Assembly: GCA_963835855.1 (NCBI GenBank)
Contig: CAWIHA010000020.1
Span: forward strand, 46,292 to 110,291
Direction of reading: 5' to 3'
Length of the DNA stretch: 64,000 nt
Source: CAWIHA01 sp963835855
GTDB lineage: Bacteria; Acidobacteriota; Terriglobia; Bryobacterales; Bryobacteraceae
Shown here: one piece after another, positions 26,733 through 35,385 of the stretch
How the letters are laid out: every line of letters begins with the position of its first letter
Position numbering within the stretch: the stretch's first letter is position 1
Notes under the pieces: generated by a model
Told to the model about the DNA's origin: nothing
Seen by the model: only the letters and a program-made list of their open reading frames with translations
Database searches by the model: none
Made by a program: the position numbers and the translations under genes

Positions 26733-28010
26733 CTATTTTGCCGCCCACCGCTTCAAACCCTTGCGGCCGATGTCGGTGCGATAGTGCATCCCTTCAAACT
26801 GGATCTTCCGGACGGCTTCGTAAGCGTGGTCGATCGCACTGCTTAGGTCCGCGCCGGAAGCCGTAACTCCGAGCACGCGTCCGCCGGCGGTTTCGAGCCC
26901 CTTCGGGCCCATGCGCGTGCCGGCGTGGAACACCGTGGCGCCCGCCGCTTCTGCGCGCTCGATTCCGGAAATCGGGTAGCCGCTTCGGATCGCGCCGGGA
27001 TAACCGGCCGATGCCAGCACCACGCATACCGATGGCTCAGCGCGCCAGGCAAGGCTAGCTCCGCCCAGATCATTGTGCGCGGCCGCGCTGAGCACCGCCG
27101 CGAAATCCGAGCCCAATCGGTGCATCAGCGGCTGAGTCTCCGGATCGCCAAGCCGGACGTTGAACTCCAGCACCTTGGGACCCGCCGCCGTCATCATCAG
27201 GCCTGCGTACAGGAACCCGGTAAACGGGCAGCCATCGTCGCGCATCTGGGCCAGCGTGGGCTCGATTAGGCGGTCGAGGATCTGCTGCCGCGCCGTCGCG
27301 TCGAGGATCCGTGCGTCGCAATAAGCCCCCATGCCACCCGTGTTCGGACCCGTATCGCCGTCGCTCACCGGCTTGTGGTCCTGCGTGGGCTCGAGCGGCA
27401 GAATGTGACTGCCGTCGCTCAGCACGATGAAACTGACCTCCTCGCCGCTGAGGAATTCTTCGATGACCAGCCGCGTTCCCGCACTGCCCACCAGCTCGCC
27501 CGACATCAGCCCGCGCACGGCGCTCTCGGCCTGCGCGCGGTCCACCGCTATGACAACCCCCTTACCAGCGGCGAGACCGTCCGCCTTCAACACCACCGGA
27601 AAGCCAAAACGGTCCAGGTTGCGGAGAGCGTCGGCCTCGTTATGGACCGCGACGAATCCCGCCGTTGGAATTCGTGCACGACTCATGAACTGCTTTGCGA
27701 AGATCTTGCTCCCTTCGAGTTTGGCGGCGGCTTGCGTTGGCCCCACGATGGCCCTGCCGGCCGCACGGAACGCATCGGCTACTCCCGCCACGAGCGGCGC
27801 TTCCGGACCCACCACGGTGAAATCTGCGCCCACCGAATCCGCCAACTTCAGGATCTCGCCGGGAGAGTTCACGTCCGCTTTCCTGCATTGCGCCAGACGC
27901 GCAATGCCCGGATTGCCCGGAACCGCATAGAGCTGGACGGCGGCGCTCTGCGCCAGCCGCCAGATGATCGCGTGTTCGCGCCCGCCGCCGCCAATAACCA
28001 AAACTTTCAT
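26733..28010 (-). CDS. purD: Phosphoribosylamine-glycine ligase (GAR synthetase)
   Basis: 425 residues, standard length. Landmarks: 'MKVLVIGGGGREHAIIW', 'VVGPEAPLVAGVADAF', 'PVVLKADGLAAGKGVVIA' (ATP-grasp P-loop-like segment), 'QDHKPVSDGDTGPNTGGMGAY' region and 'VLEFNVRLGDPETQPLM'. The enzyme makes glycinamide ribonucleotide from phosphoribosylamine, glycine and ATP in purine synthesis. It is divergent from mnmG with about 100 bp between them, and no other pur gene is adjacent. Confidence 0.97.
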   Translation of the reverse strand: MKVLVIGGGGREHAIIWRLAQSAAVQLYAVPGNPGIARLAQCRKADVNSPGEILKLADSVGADFTVVGPEAPLVAGVADAFRAAGRAIVGPTQAAAKLEGSKIFAKQFMSRARIPTAGFVAVHNEADALRNLDRFGFPVVLKADGLAAGKGVVIAVDRAQAESAVRGLMSGELVGSAGTRLVIEEFLSGEEVSFIVLSDGSHILPLEPTQDHKPVSDGDTGPNTGGMGAYCDARILDATARQQILDRLIEPTLAQMRDDGCPFTGFLYAGLMMTAAGPKVLEFNVRLGDPETQPLMHRLGSDFAAVLSAAAHNDLGGASLAWRAEPSVCVVLASAGYPGAIRSGYPISGIERAEAAGATVFHAGTRMGPKGLETAGGRVLGVTASGADLSSAIDHAYEAVRKIQFEGMHYRTDIGRKGLKRWAAK

Positions 28011-28110
28011 TTAAACATTTCCTTATTAAAATGGTTTATGCTGTCGATCGGGCGCTTCCGCTTGGCCCCGGCGCACCTATCCCCTAGAATAAGGGAAGCG
28101 CTGGGCCCGT

Positions 28111-29985
<1,875 letters not shown>

Positions 29986-30029
29986 AGCCCCCTTCTGCAA
30001 TTGGACGTGGGGTATACTGGGCGCACAGC

Positions 30030-30623
30030 ATGGGAGGCGAGGCACGTTTCTCTGAGTTGCTAACCCGCTATTTTGGTCCAATCAAGCCGCTCTCCTCCGG
30101 CGAAATCTCGTTGCTCTCGAAACATTACGAGCTTCTGGTCCGGTGGAATAAAGCCTTGAACCTCACGTCCATCCGGAGGCTGGAAGAAATTGTAGTGCGG
30201 CACTACTGCGAGTCGCTATTCTTGGCGGTCCACCTACCTCCCGAGCCGGTCTCAGTGCTTGACGTCGGCTCGGGTGCGGGCTTCCCGGGCATCCCGATTG
30301 CAGTGCTAAGACCTGACTGCAGCGTCGTGCTCGCGGAGTCCCACCAGCGTAAAGCGGTGTTCCTGCGCGAATCGAGCCGCGACTACTTCAATGTTCGGGT
30401 GACCGCCAGCCGCGCCGAGGACATGGCAGAACGTTTTGACTGGGTTGTCTCGCGCGCGGTGCGGTGGGAGGAGGTCGTGCACGTCGTCTATGGGCACTGC
30501 AGCCTGCTACTGGGACAAGGAGATGCTCAGAAGCTGATGGATCTCCCAGTTTTCCGATGGGACCCTCCGGTTCCGCTGCCTTGGGGCGAGCGTCGGGTCC
30601 TTGTCTGTGGGCTGCGAATTTGA
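30030..30623 (+). CDS. rsmG: 16S rRNA (guanine-N7) methyltransferase RsmG (GidB)
   Basis: 197 residues from ATG 30030; an upstream in-frame extension has no coding character. The SAM-binding motif is 'VLDVGSGAGFPGIPIAVLRP', preceded by 'LLVRWNKALNLTSIRRLEEIV' and followed by 'ESHQRKAVFLRE' and 'RAEDMAERFDWVVSRAV'. It methylates G527 of 16S rRNA (E. coli numbering). It lies 44 bp after mnmG, and its stop abuts the parS palindrome. Confidence 0.95.
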   Translation: MGGEARFSELLTRYFGPIKPLSSGEISLLSKHYELLVRWNKALNLTSIRRLEEIVVRHYCESLFLAVHLPPEPVSVLDVGSGAGFPGIPIAVLRPDCSVVLAESHQRKAVFLRESSRDYFNVRVTASRAEDMAERFDWVVSRAVRWEEVVHVVYGHCSLLLGQGDAQKLMDLPVFRWDPPVPLPWGERRVLVCGLRI

Positions 30624-30624
30624 A

Positions 30625-30640
30625 TGTTCCACGTGGAACG
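30625..30640. promoter_or_regulatory. parS centromere-like site
   Basis: TGTTCCACGTGGAACG contains a perfect 14-bp palindrome (GTTCCACGTGGAAC, 30626-30639) and matches the chromosomal parS consensus TGTTNCACGTGNAACA at 15 of 16 positions. A degenerate second copy, CGTTTCGTGTGGAACA, lies at 30648-30663. Location between rsmG and parA is typical. ParB should nucleate here. Confidence 0.85.
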
Positions 30641-30710
30641 TCCGCAACGTTTCGTGTGGAACACACCCGTCGTTCGTGATAGCATGTTTTTTCACATCAG
30701 GAGATCCATC

Positions 30711-31505
30711 TTGGGTAAGGTGATTGCGATTGCGAACCAAAAGGGCGGTGTCGGGAAAACGACAACTGCCATAAATCTTGGCGCATCCTTAGCCGCAAAC
30801 GATTTGCGCGTTCTGGTGATCGATTCCGACCCTCAGGGGAATTCCAGCACCGGTCTGGGCATTCAGAAGAATGCCGGTGGCAGGACTCTGTACGATGCCC
30901 TGCTTGGTGATGAGGAGTTGGCCTCGATTGCCGTGCGCACGACGTTCGACGGCCTCGACATTATCCCTGCGGACAAGAACCTGGTCGGTGCAAACATCGA
31001 GCTCATTGACCTTGACGAGCGCGAATTCCGGCTTCGCAAGAAGCTCAAACCGCTTCGCGACGCATACCACTTCATCTTGATCGATTGCCCGCCCGCTCTC
31101 GATCTGCTTACGCTCAACGGCCTGGTTGCGGCCGATTCCGTATTGGTGCCGATCCAATGCGAATTTTTCGCGCTGGAAGGCATCTCGGAGTTCATGGATA
31201 CGATCGACCGGGTGAAAGACGCTTTTCATCATCCGCTCCGTATCGAGGGCATCTTGTTAACGATGTACGACGACCGCACCAATCTTGCGCGGCAGGTGGC
31301 GGACGATTTACGTGAATTCTTCGGCAACGAGATCTTCCGAACCGTCATCCCGCGAAGCATTCGTCTGGCCGAAGCTCCCAGCTACGGGAAGCCCATCCTC
31401 CTCTACGACCTCCGCTCGCGAGGCGCGGAGAGTTATATCAAGCTGGCCAAGGAGATCCTGTCTCATGAGCACGCCATCAGAGAAACCTCGCAAAGCGCTC
31501 GGTAA
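30711..31505 (+). CDS. parA: Chromosome-partitioning ATPase ParA (Soj)
   Basis: 264 residues from TTG 30711, chosen because AGGAG precedes it at about seven bases and because the next upstream start (30624) would read through the parS site. The deviant Walker A is 'ANQKGGVGKTTTAINLG'; Walker A' 'VLVIDSDPQGN' and Walker B 'ILIDCPPALDLLTLN' follow. It binds nucleoid DNA in the ATP state and drives separation of ParB-parS complexes. It overlaps parB by 41 bp. Confidence 0.95.
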   Translation: MGKVIAIANQKGGVGKTTTAINLGASLAANDLRVLVIDSDPQGNSSTGLGIQKNAGGRTLYDALLGDEELASIAVRTTFDGLDIIPADKNLVGANIELIDLDEREFRLRKKLKPLRDAYHFILIDCPPALDLLTLNGLVAADSVLVPIQCEFFALEGISEFMDTIDRVKDAFHHPLRIEGILLTMYDDRTNLARQVADDLREFFGNEIFRTVIPRSIRLAEAPSYGKPILLYDLRSRGAESYIKLAKEILSHEHAIRETSQSAR

Positions 31506-32367
31506 AGGCCTGAGCGCCCTTATTTCAGCCCGTACCGCCCCGAGACTTGAAGTCACGCCAGCCGCGCCCGCTCGAAAGGCGGAGAGCATCTCGCGGGTTT
31601 CAATTAATCTCATCGATCCGAACCCCTTACAGCCGCGAACCGTCTTTAATGCCGAGCGCCTGCAAGACTTAGCTGCTTCTATCCGTTCGAACGGCGTCAT
31701 CCAGCCACTCGTCATTCGGCCCAGCGGCGCTCGCTACCAGTTGGTTGCAGGGGAGCGCAGGTGGCGCGCTGCGAAGCTAGCCGGGTTCGAGGAAGTGCCC
31801 GCGGTCGTTCAAGATGTCCCGGATGACAAGCTGCTCGAGTTCACGCTGGTTGAGAACATCCAGCGTGAAGACCTCAACCCGATCGAGATTGCTCGCGCCT
31901 TCGATAGACTCTGTCATGAGCTCAATCTGAGCCATGATGAAATTGCCAGGCGCACGGGTAAGGACCGCAGCACGATCACCAACATGCTCCGCCTTCTCAA
32001 GCTGCCGCGCGACCTCCAGCAACTGCTGGCAGAGCATCGTCTCTCAATGGGGCACGCGCGCGCTATCCTTGGGCTCCCCAAGGAGGATCTGCAACGGCAG
32101 GTTGCGGAGAAGGCCTCCTCACAAGGCCTATCCGTCCGCCAAGTGGAGCGGCTGGTGCAGAGGATGACGGCTGGGCGCGAGCCCAAGGCTCTCGAGGAAG
32201 TTCTCGATCCGAACGTTAAGGCCGCGATCGAGGCCTTGGAGCGGGTGCTCGGAACGAAAGTGCGTATTTCAGGCAGACCTGATCGGCGGGGGCGGATCGA
32301 AATCGAGTTCTACTCACCCGAAGACCTGGATCGCATCTATGCGGTTATCGTAGGCGATGGGAATTGA
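31465..32367 (+). CDS. parB: Chromosome-partitioning protein ParB (Spo0J), CTPase/DNA clamp
   Basis: 300 residues from ATG 31465. The N-terminal ParA-interacting segment reads 'KALGKGLSALIS'. The CTP-binding boxes are 'LIDPNPLQPRTVF', 'VAGERRWRAAKLAG' (GERRWRA) and 'LVENIQREDLNPIE'; the HTH is in 'LSHDEIARRTGKDRSTITNMLRLL'. The C-terminal dimerisation domain ends in 'EIEFYSPEDLDRIYAVI'. It loads at parS and spreads as a clamp. The parS upstream of parA is an obvious site. Confidence 0.96.
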   Translation: MSTPSEKPRKALGKGLSALISARTAPRLEVTPAAPARKAESISRVSINLIDPNPLQPRTVFNAERLQDLAASIRSNGVIQPLVIRPSGARYQLVAGERRWRAAKLAGFEEVPAVVQDVPDDKLLEFTLVENIQREDLNPIEIARAFDRLCHELNLSHDEIARRTGKDRSTITNMLRLLKLPRDLQQLLAEHRLSMGHARAILGLPKEDLQRQVAEKASSQGLSVRQVERLVQRMTAGREPKALEEVLDPNVKAAIEALERVLGTKVRISGRPDRRGRIEIEFYSPEDLDRIYAVIVGDGN

Positions 32368-32379
32368 TGATTGGGTGTC

Positions 32380-32456
32380 TGGTGCCGGCGGCTGGACTCG
32401 AACCAGCGACCTTGGGATTATGAGACCCACGCTCTAACCACCTGAGCTACACCGGC
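32380..32456 (-). tRNA. tRNA-Met (anticodon CAU), elongator type
   Basis: The reverse complement forms a full cloverleaf with acceptor GCCGGTG/CGCCGGC (one wobble), D arm 'GCTCAGGTGGTTAGAGC', anticodon loop CTCATAA (CAT) and T arm GCTGG-TTCGAGT-CCAGC, with CCA encoded. The paired first base of the acceptor excludes initiator tRNA. A lysidine-type tRNA-Ile(CAU) is possible but the body resembles elongator Met. It is convergent with parB, 12 bp from its stop. Confidence 0.92.
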
Positions 32457-32550
32457 TTGCCATTTGTGCCTCTTCCAGCGTATTCAGCTACGATAACTTT
32501 GTCAACGCAGGCACTCACGCATGTATAATTAACTGATGTTAATATCTCTA

Positions 32551-32579
32551 TTGACAGTTCCAGCTTCCGGATGCATAGT
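32551..32579 (+). promoter_or_regulatory. Sigma-70-type promoter for the structured RNA
   Basis: A perfect -35 box TTGACA (32551-32556), a 17-bp spacer and a -10 box CATAGT (32574-32579, four of six matches to TATAAT). Predicted start at about 32585-32587 coincides with the first base of the first stem of the RNA candidate. The surrounding 32460-32580 is markedly AT-rich. Confidence 0.55.
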
Positions 32580-32585
32580 GTTAGT

Positions 32586-32830
32586 GGAAGCTCAAGTCGA
32601 AGGGGCTTGAGGTTTCTGGCTTCCGACGAGGGAGTCAACAACAGCTTCTCCCTTTGCGGGGTGGAGGCTGTAGCTCATAGGAGGAAGTCCGTATAGAACG
32701 TCCACAGAGTGGGCGACTACCGGCTTTCTCGGCTGACTGGCTGTGGACCTTAGGCGTATGGCTGGTTCTGAAGCGGACCAGCGCGCTGCGGTACCTTGCA
32801 CCGCCTAAAAGGCATTAGGCAGCCAGAGTC
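32586..32830 (+). ncRNA. Candidate structured non-coding RNA, family not recognised
   Basis: No plus-strand ORF with coding character covers this region, yet it has many exact complementary pairs. Hairpin A: GGAAGCTCAAG (32586-32596) with CTTGAG (32606-32611) and CTTCC (32620-32624). Hairpin B: ACAGC/GCTGT (32641-32645/32667-32671) enclosing CTCC/GGAG. Stem C: GTCCACAG/CTGTGGAC (32700-32707/32741-32748) closing a smaller CCG/CGG hairpin. Stem D: TTAGGCG/CGCCTAA (32750-32756/32802-32808) closing hairpin E (GCTGGTTC/GGACCAGC, 32761-32768/32775-32782). A promoter lies immediately upstream. The 3' end is not defined; sequence to about 32980 contains further weak hairpins and no gene. It does not match RNase P, tmRNA, SRP or 6S RNA by their conserved cores. 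Confidence 0.55.
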
Positions 32831-33019
32831 ATGATCGGCGATGGGCTCGGCAAACGAACCCAGCGTCAGGGATTGCGTCAGCGGGAGTCGGCGGTCGCCC
32901 TTTCCTCGTTTTGGGCCTGCGTGGTGGATTTGACACTTCGAGTCACTGTCGGCTAGAGTTTTTCGTAGTGCATCCCGTCAATGCCATTGAGCTTCAAGGT
33001 TTTGAAACGCGAGCAAACT

Positions 33020-34333
33020 GTGAATGCCGTTGAGTTTCAAGGGGTTTCCAAGAGTTACGCGATTTATGAATCCCCAGGCGACCGCCTCAAAGAGCTCGTC
33101 ACCTTCAATCAGATCTCGTTTCATCGCGATTTCTGGGCGCTACGAGATCTGAGCTTGGTGATTCGCAAGGGTGAAACATTCTGCGTAATCGGCGAGAACG
33201 GTTCCGGCAAGAGCACTCTCCTGCAGCTCGTCGCCGGCATCCTGCAACCGAGCCGGGGCACGATCTTGGTTCATGGGCGTGTTTCCGCCTTGCTCGAGCT
33301 CGGATCGGGATTCAATCCCGAATTCAGCGGCCGCGATAACGTATATCTGAACGGCGCGATTCTAGGTTTTTCGGCGAAGGAAATTGATGCAAAATACAAG
33401 GCCATTGCGGATTTCGCGGAGATTGGCGACTTTATCAACCAGCCAGTGAAGACGTATTCGAGCGGGATGATTGTCCGGCTGGCATTCGCAGTTGCCATCC
33501 ACGTGGACCCCGAAGTCCTGCTGGTCGATGAGGCGCTGTCGGTGGGTGACATTTATTTTCGTCAGCGGTGCATGCGCAAGGTGCACGAGCTTCGTTCCCA
33601 GGGCATCACCATCGTGTTTGTATCACACGCGATCAGCGACGTGAAGGCGATCGGCGATCAAACCCTATGGCTGGACGAAGGCCACGCCCGGGAGCTGGGC
33701 AACACCGATCTCGTCACTGCGAAGTACCTCGCCGCGATGGTCGAGAAGGATGCGGCATACCTGAACGTACGCAGGCGTCCAGTCGCCGCTCGAACGGGGC
33801 GTCACATCACGCCGGAGATCGTCGAAACCATTCCCAACATCGATCATCGCCACGGAGACGGGCGCGCGGAGATCCTGGGCATCGCAGTTCTCGATCCCCT
33901 CGGCAGGCCGCTGCACCTGCTCGATCCGCTCTCCCGCGTTGTGGTCCGCATCAGCGTGCGCGCTAAAGAGGAGATTGCGATGCCGATTGTTGGTTTCGTG
34001 CTGCGCAACCACCTGGGTGTCGATTTCTCGGCGACGAATACAACTCGCGAGGGCTTCCATCTACCTCCGATGTTACCCGGCGACATCCATACGATCGACT
34101 TTCACGTTGATCTCCCGGAACTGTATCCATCGTTCTTTTCGTTTTCGCCGGCAATCGCAGACGGCACGCTCGACGGCTACCGGATGTGCGACTGGATAGA
34201 CAATGCGATCACGCTGCAAATGGGCCATGGTCAAGGCCAAATTTATGGTTATATGCGCCTGCCCTGCCGTGTGGAACTGAACGGGCTTCTGGCACAGGAG
34301 TGCACACCGGAACCGGAGAGAAGCCTTGATTGA
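33020..34333 (+). CDS. Polysaccharide ABC transporter ATPase, Wzt type with C-terminal cargo domain
   Basis: 437 residues from GTG 33020; ATG 32981 is in frame and would add 13 residues. The nucleotide-binding domain has Walker A 'CVIGENGSGKSTLLQLVAG', signature 'TYSSGMIVRLAFAVA' and Walker B 'PEVLLVDEALSVGD', followed by the H-loop 'VFVSHAISDV'. Residues about 270-430 form an extra beta-rich domain like Wzt-C, which recognises the finished glycan ('AEILGIAVLDPLGRPLHLL', 'YGYMRLPCRVELNG'). It should power export of O-antigen-like polysaccharide. The permease partner (Wzm) is absent from the window, which is unusual. It overlaps the next gene by 8 bp. Confidence 0.9.
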   Translation: MNAVEFQGVSKSYAIYESPGDRLKELVTFNQISFHRDFWALRDLSLVIRKGETFCVIGENGSGKSTLLQLVAGILQPSRGTILVHGRVSALLELGSGFNPEFSGRDNVYLNGAILGFSAKEIDAKYKAIADFAEIGDFINQPVKTYSSGMIVRLAFAVAIHVDPEVLLVDEALSVGDIYFRQRCMRKVHELRSQGITIVFVSHAISDVKAIGDQTLWLDEGHARELGNTDLVTAKYLAAMVEKDAAYLNVRRRPVAARTGRHITPEIVETIPNIDHRHGDGRAEILGIAVLDPLGRPLHLLDPLSRVVVRISVRAKEEIAMPIVGFVLRNHLGVDFSATNTTREGFHLPPMLPGDIHTIDFHVDLPELYPSFFSFSPAIADGTLDGYRMCDWIDNAITLQMGHGQGQIYGYMRLPCRVELNGLLAQECTPEPERSLD

Positions 34334-35384
34334 GTTCACTGGCGAGCGGGTGATCCCGGGACAGGTGGATGCCGACCTGTGGAACGAACACATAGCCCGG
34401 TACGCGTTCGCCGCTCGCCTCGCGGCCTCAAAGCGCGTCCTGGACGCGGGCTGCGGCGCAGGTTACGGCGCAGCCGAGCTGGCCGAATCGGCCGCACTGG
34501 TGATCGGGATCGACGTGTCGGCGGAAGCAATCGCGCACGCGCGCGCGAACTACGCGCGGCCGAACGTCGCGTTTCTCCCGGCTTCGTGCGCCGCCCTGCC
34601 GCTCAAGGATGGCTCAATCGACCTTGTGGCCGCCTTCGAAGTGATCGAGCATCTTGCTGATTGGAAAAGGTTCCTGCGCGAGATCCGGCGCGTGCTAGCG
34701 CCGCCCGGAGCGCTCGTGATTTCGACGCCGAACAAGGAATACTACGCCGAATCGCGCCGGGATACCGGCCCGAATCCTTTTCACGTGCACGAATTCGACT
34801 CCGGCGAGTTTCTGGCGGAGCTGCGCCAGCTCTTTCCGTGCGTCATAACTCTGACGGAGAACCACGTCGAGGGGATCGGCTTCCAGGAGGCCGGTAGCGC
34901 GCCGGACGCGCGCCTTGAATTGGCGAGGTCCCGGAGCGAGGCTGGACCAGCGCACGACTCAGCCCAAGTCCCGCATTTTCTCATTGCCATCTGCGCGCTC
35001 AAGCCGCTGCCGCCGCCCGCGCCGTTCTTCTACGTGCCTAGTATGGCGAACGTGCTGCGTGAACGGGAATTCCACATCGAGCGCCTGGGGGAGTGGCTCA
35101 AGGAGCTCCGGCAGGAAAAACAAAATCTCGTCGAAATGTTTCGCGTCCAGAAGGCGGAACTTGAAAAGAGTAACGCTTGGGCGCGAGGCCTCGACGAAAA
35201 GCTGGCGGAGTGCGCCCGCCTCCTCGATCGGGCGGAACAAACGGTCATAGAGCGCACCCAGTGGGCGCAGCGGCTCGATCGCGAGCTGCTGGAAGCCCGA
35301 GCCCTGCTCGGTTCCGTCAGGGCATCGCGTTGGGTGAGGCTCGGCCGTAAGGTGGGACTCGGTCCGGATCTGGGCAAGGATTGA
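34326..35384 (+). CDS. Class I SAM methyltransferase with C-terminal coiled coil
   Basis: 352 residues from TTG 34326. The Methyltransf_11-type domain spans about residues 30-170 with motif I 'VLDAGCGAGYGAAELAES', an acidic strand end 'VIGIDVSAEAI' and 'SIDLVAAFEVIEHLADW', then 'GALVISTPNKEYY'. Residues about 245-335 are a charged heptad-like helix ('EREFHIERLGEWLKELRQE', 'KLAECARLLDRAEQTVIERT') predicted to be a coiled coil. Such tails appear in methyltransferases that cap O-antigen chains and set their length. Position just after the Wzt ATPase, whose extra domain binds capped ends, supports a chain-terminating role; that is inference. Confidence 0.82.
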   Translation: MIEFTGERVIPGQVDADLWNEHIARYAFAARLAASKRVLDAGCGAGYGAAELAESAALVIGIDVSAEAIAHARANYARPNVAFLPASCAALPLKDGSIDLVAAFEVIEHLADWKRFLREIRRVLAPPGALVISTPNKEYYAESRRDTGPNPFHVHEFDSGEFLAELRQLFPCVITLTENHVEGIGFQEAGSAPDARLELARSRSEAGPAHDSAQVPHFLIAICALKPLPPPAPFFYVPSMANVLREREFHIERLGEWLKELRQEKQNLVEMFRVQKAELEKSNAWARGLDEKLAECARLLDRAEQTVIERTQWAQRLDRELLEARALLGSVRASRWVRLGRKVGLGPDLGKD

Positions 35385-35385
35385 T

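Noticed and set aside
32592..32801. Antisense 69-residue ORF across the structured RNA
   Set aside because: No coding character, and it is the reverse complement of sequence whose stems explain its lack of stops.
32586..32980. RNase P RNA, tmRNA, SRP or 6S RNA for the structured region
   Set aside because: A GAGGAAGTCC stretch recalls RNase P P4, but the conserved ACAGAA...CCGGCTTA end is absent. There is no tRNA-like end or tag ORF for tmRNA, and no long single bubble stem for 6S.
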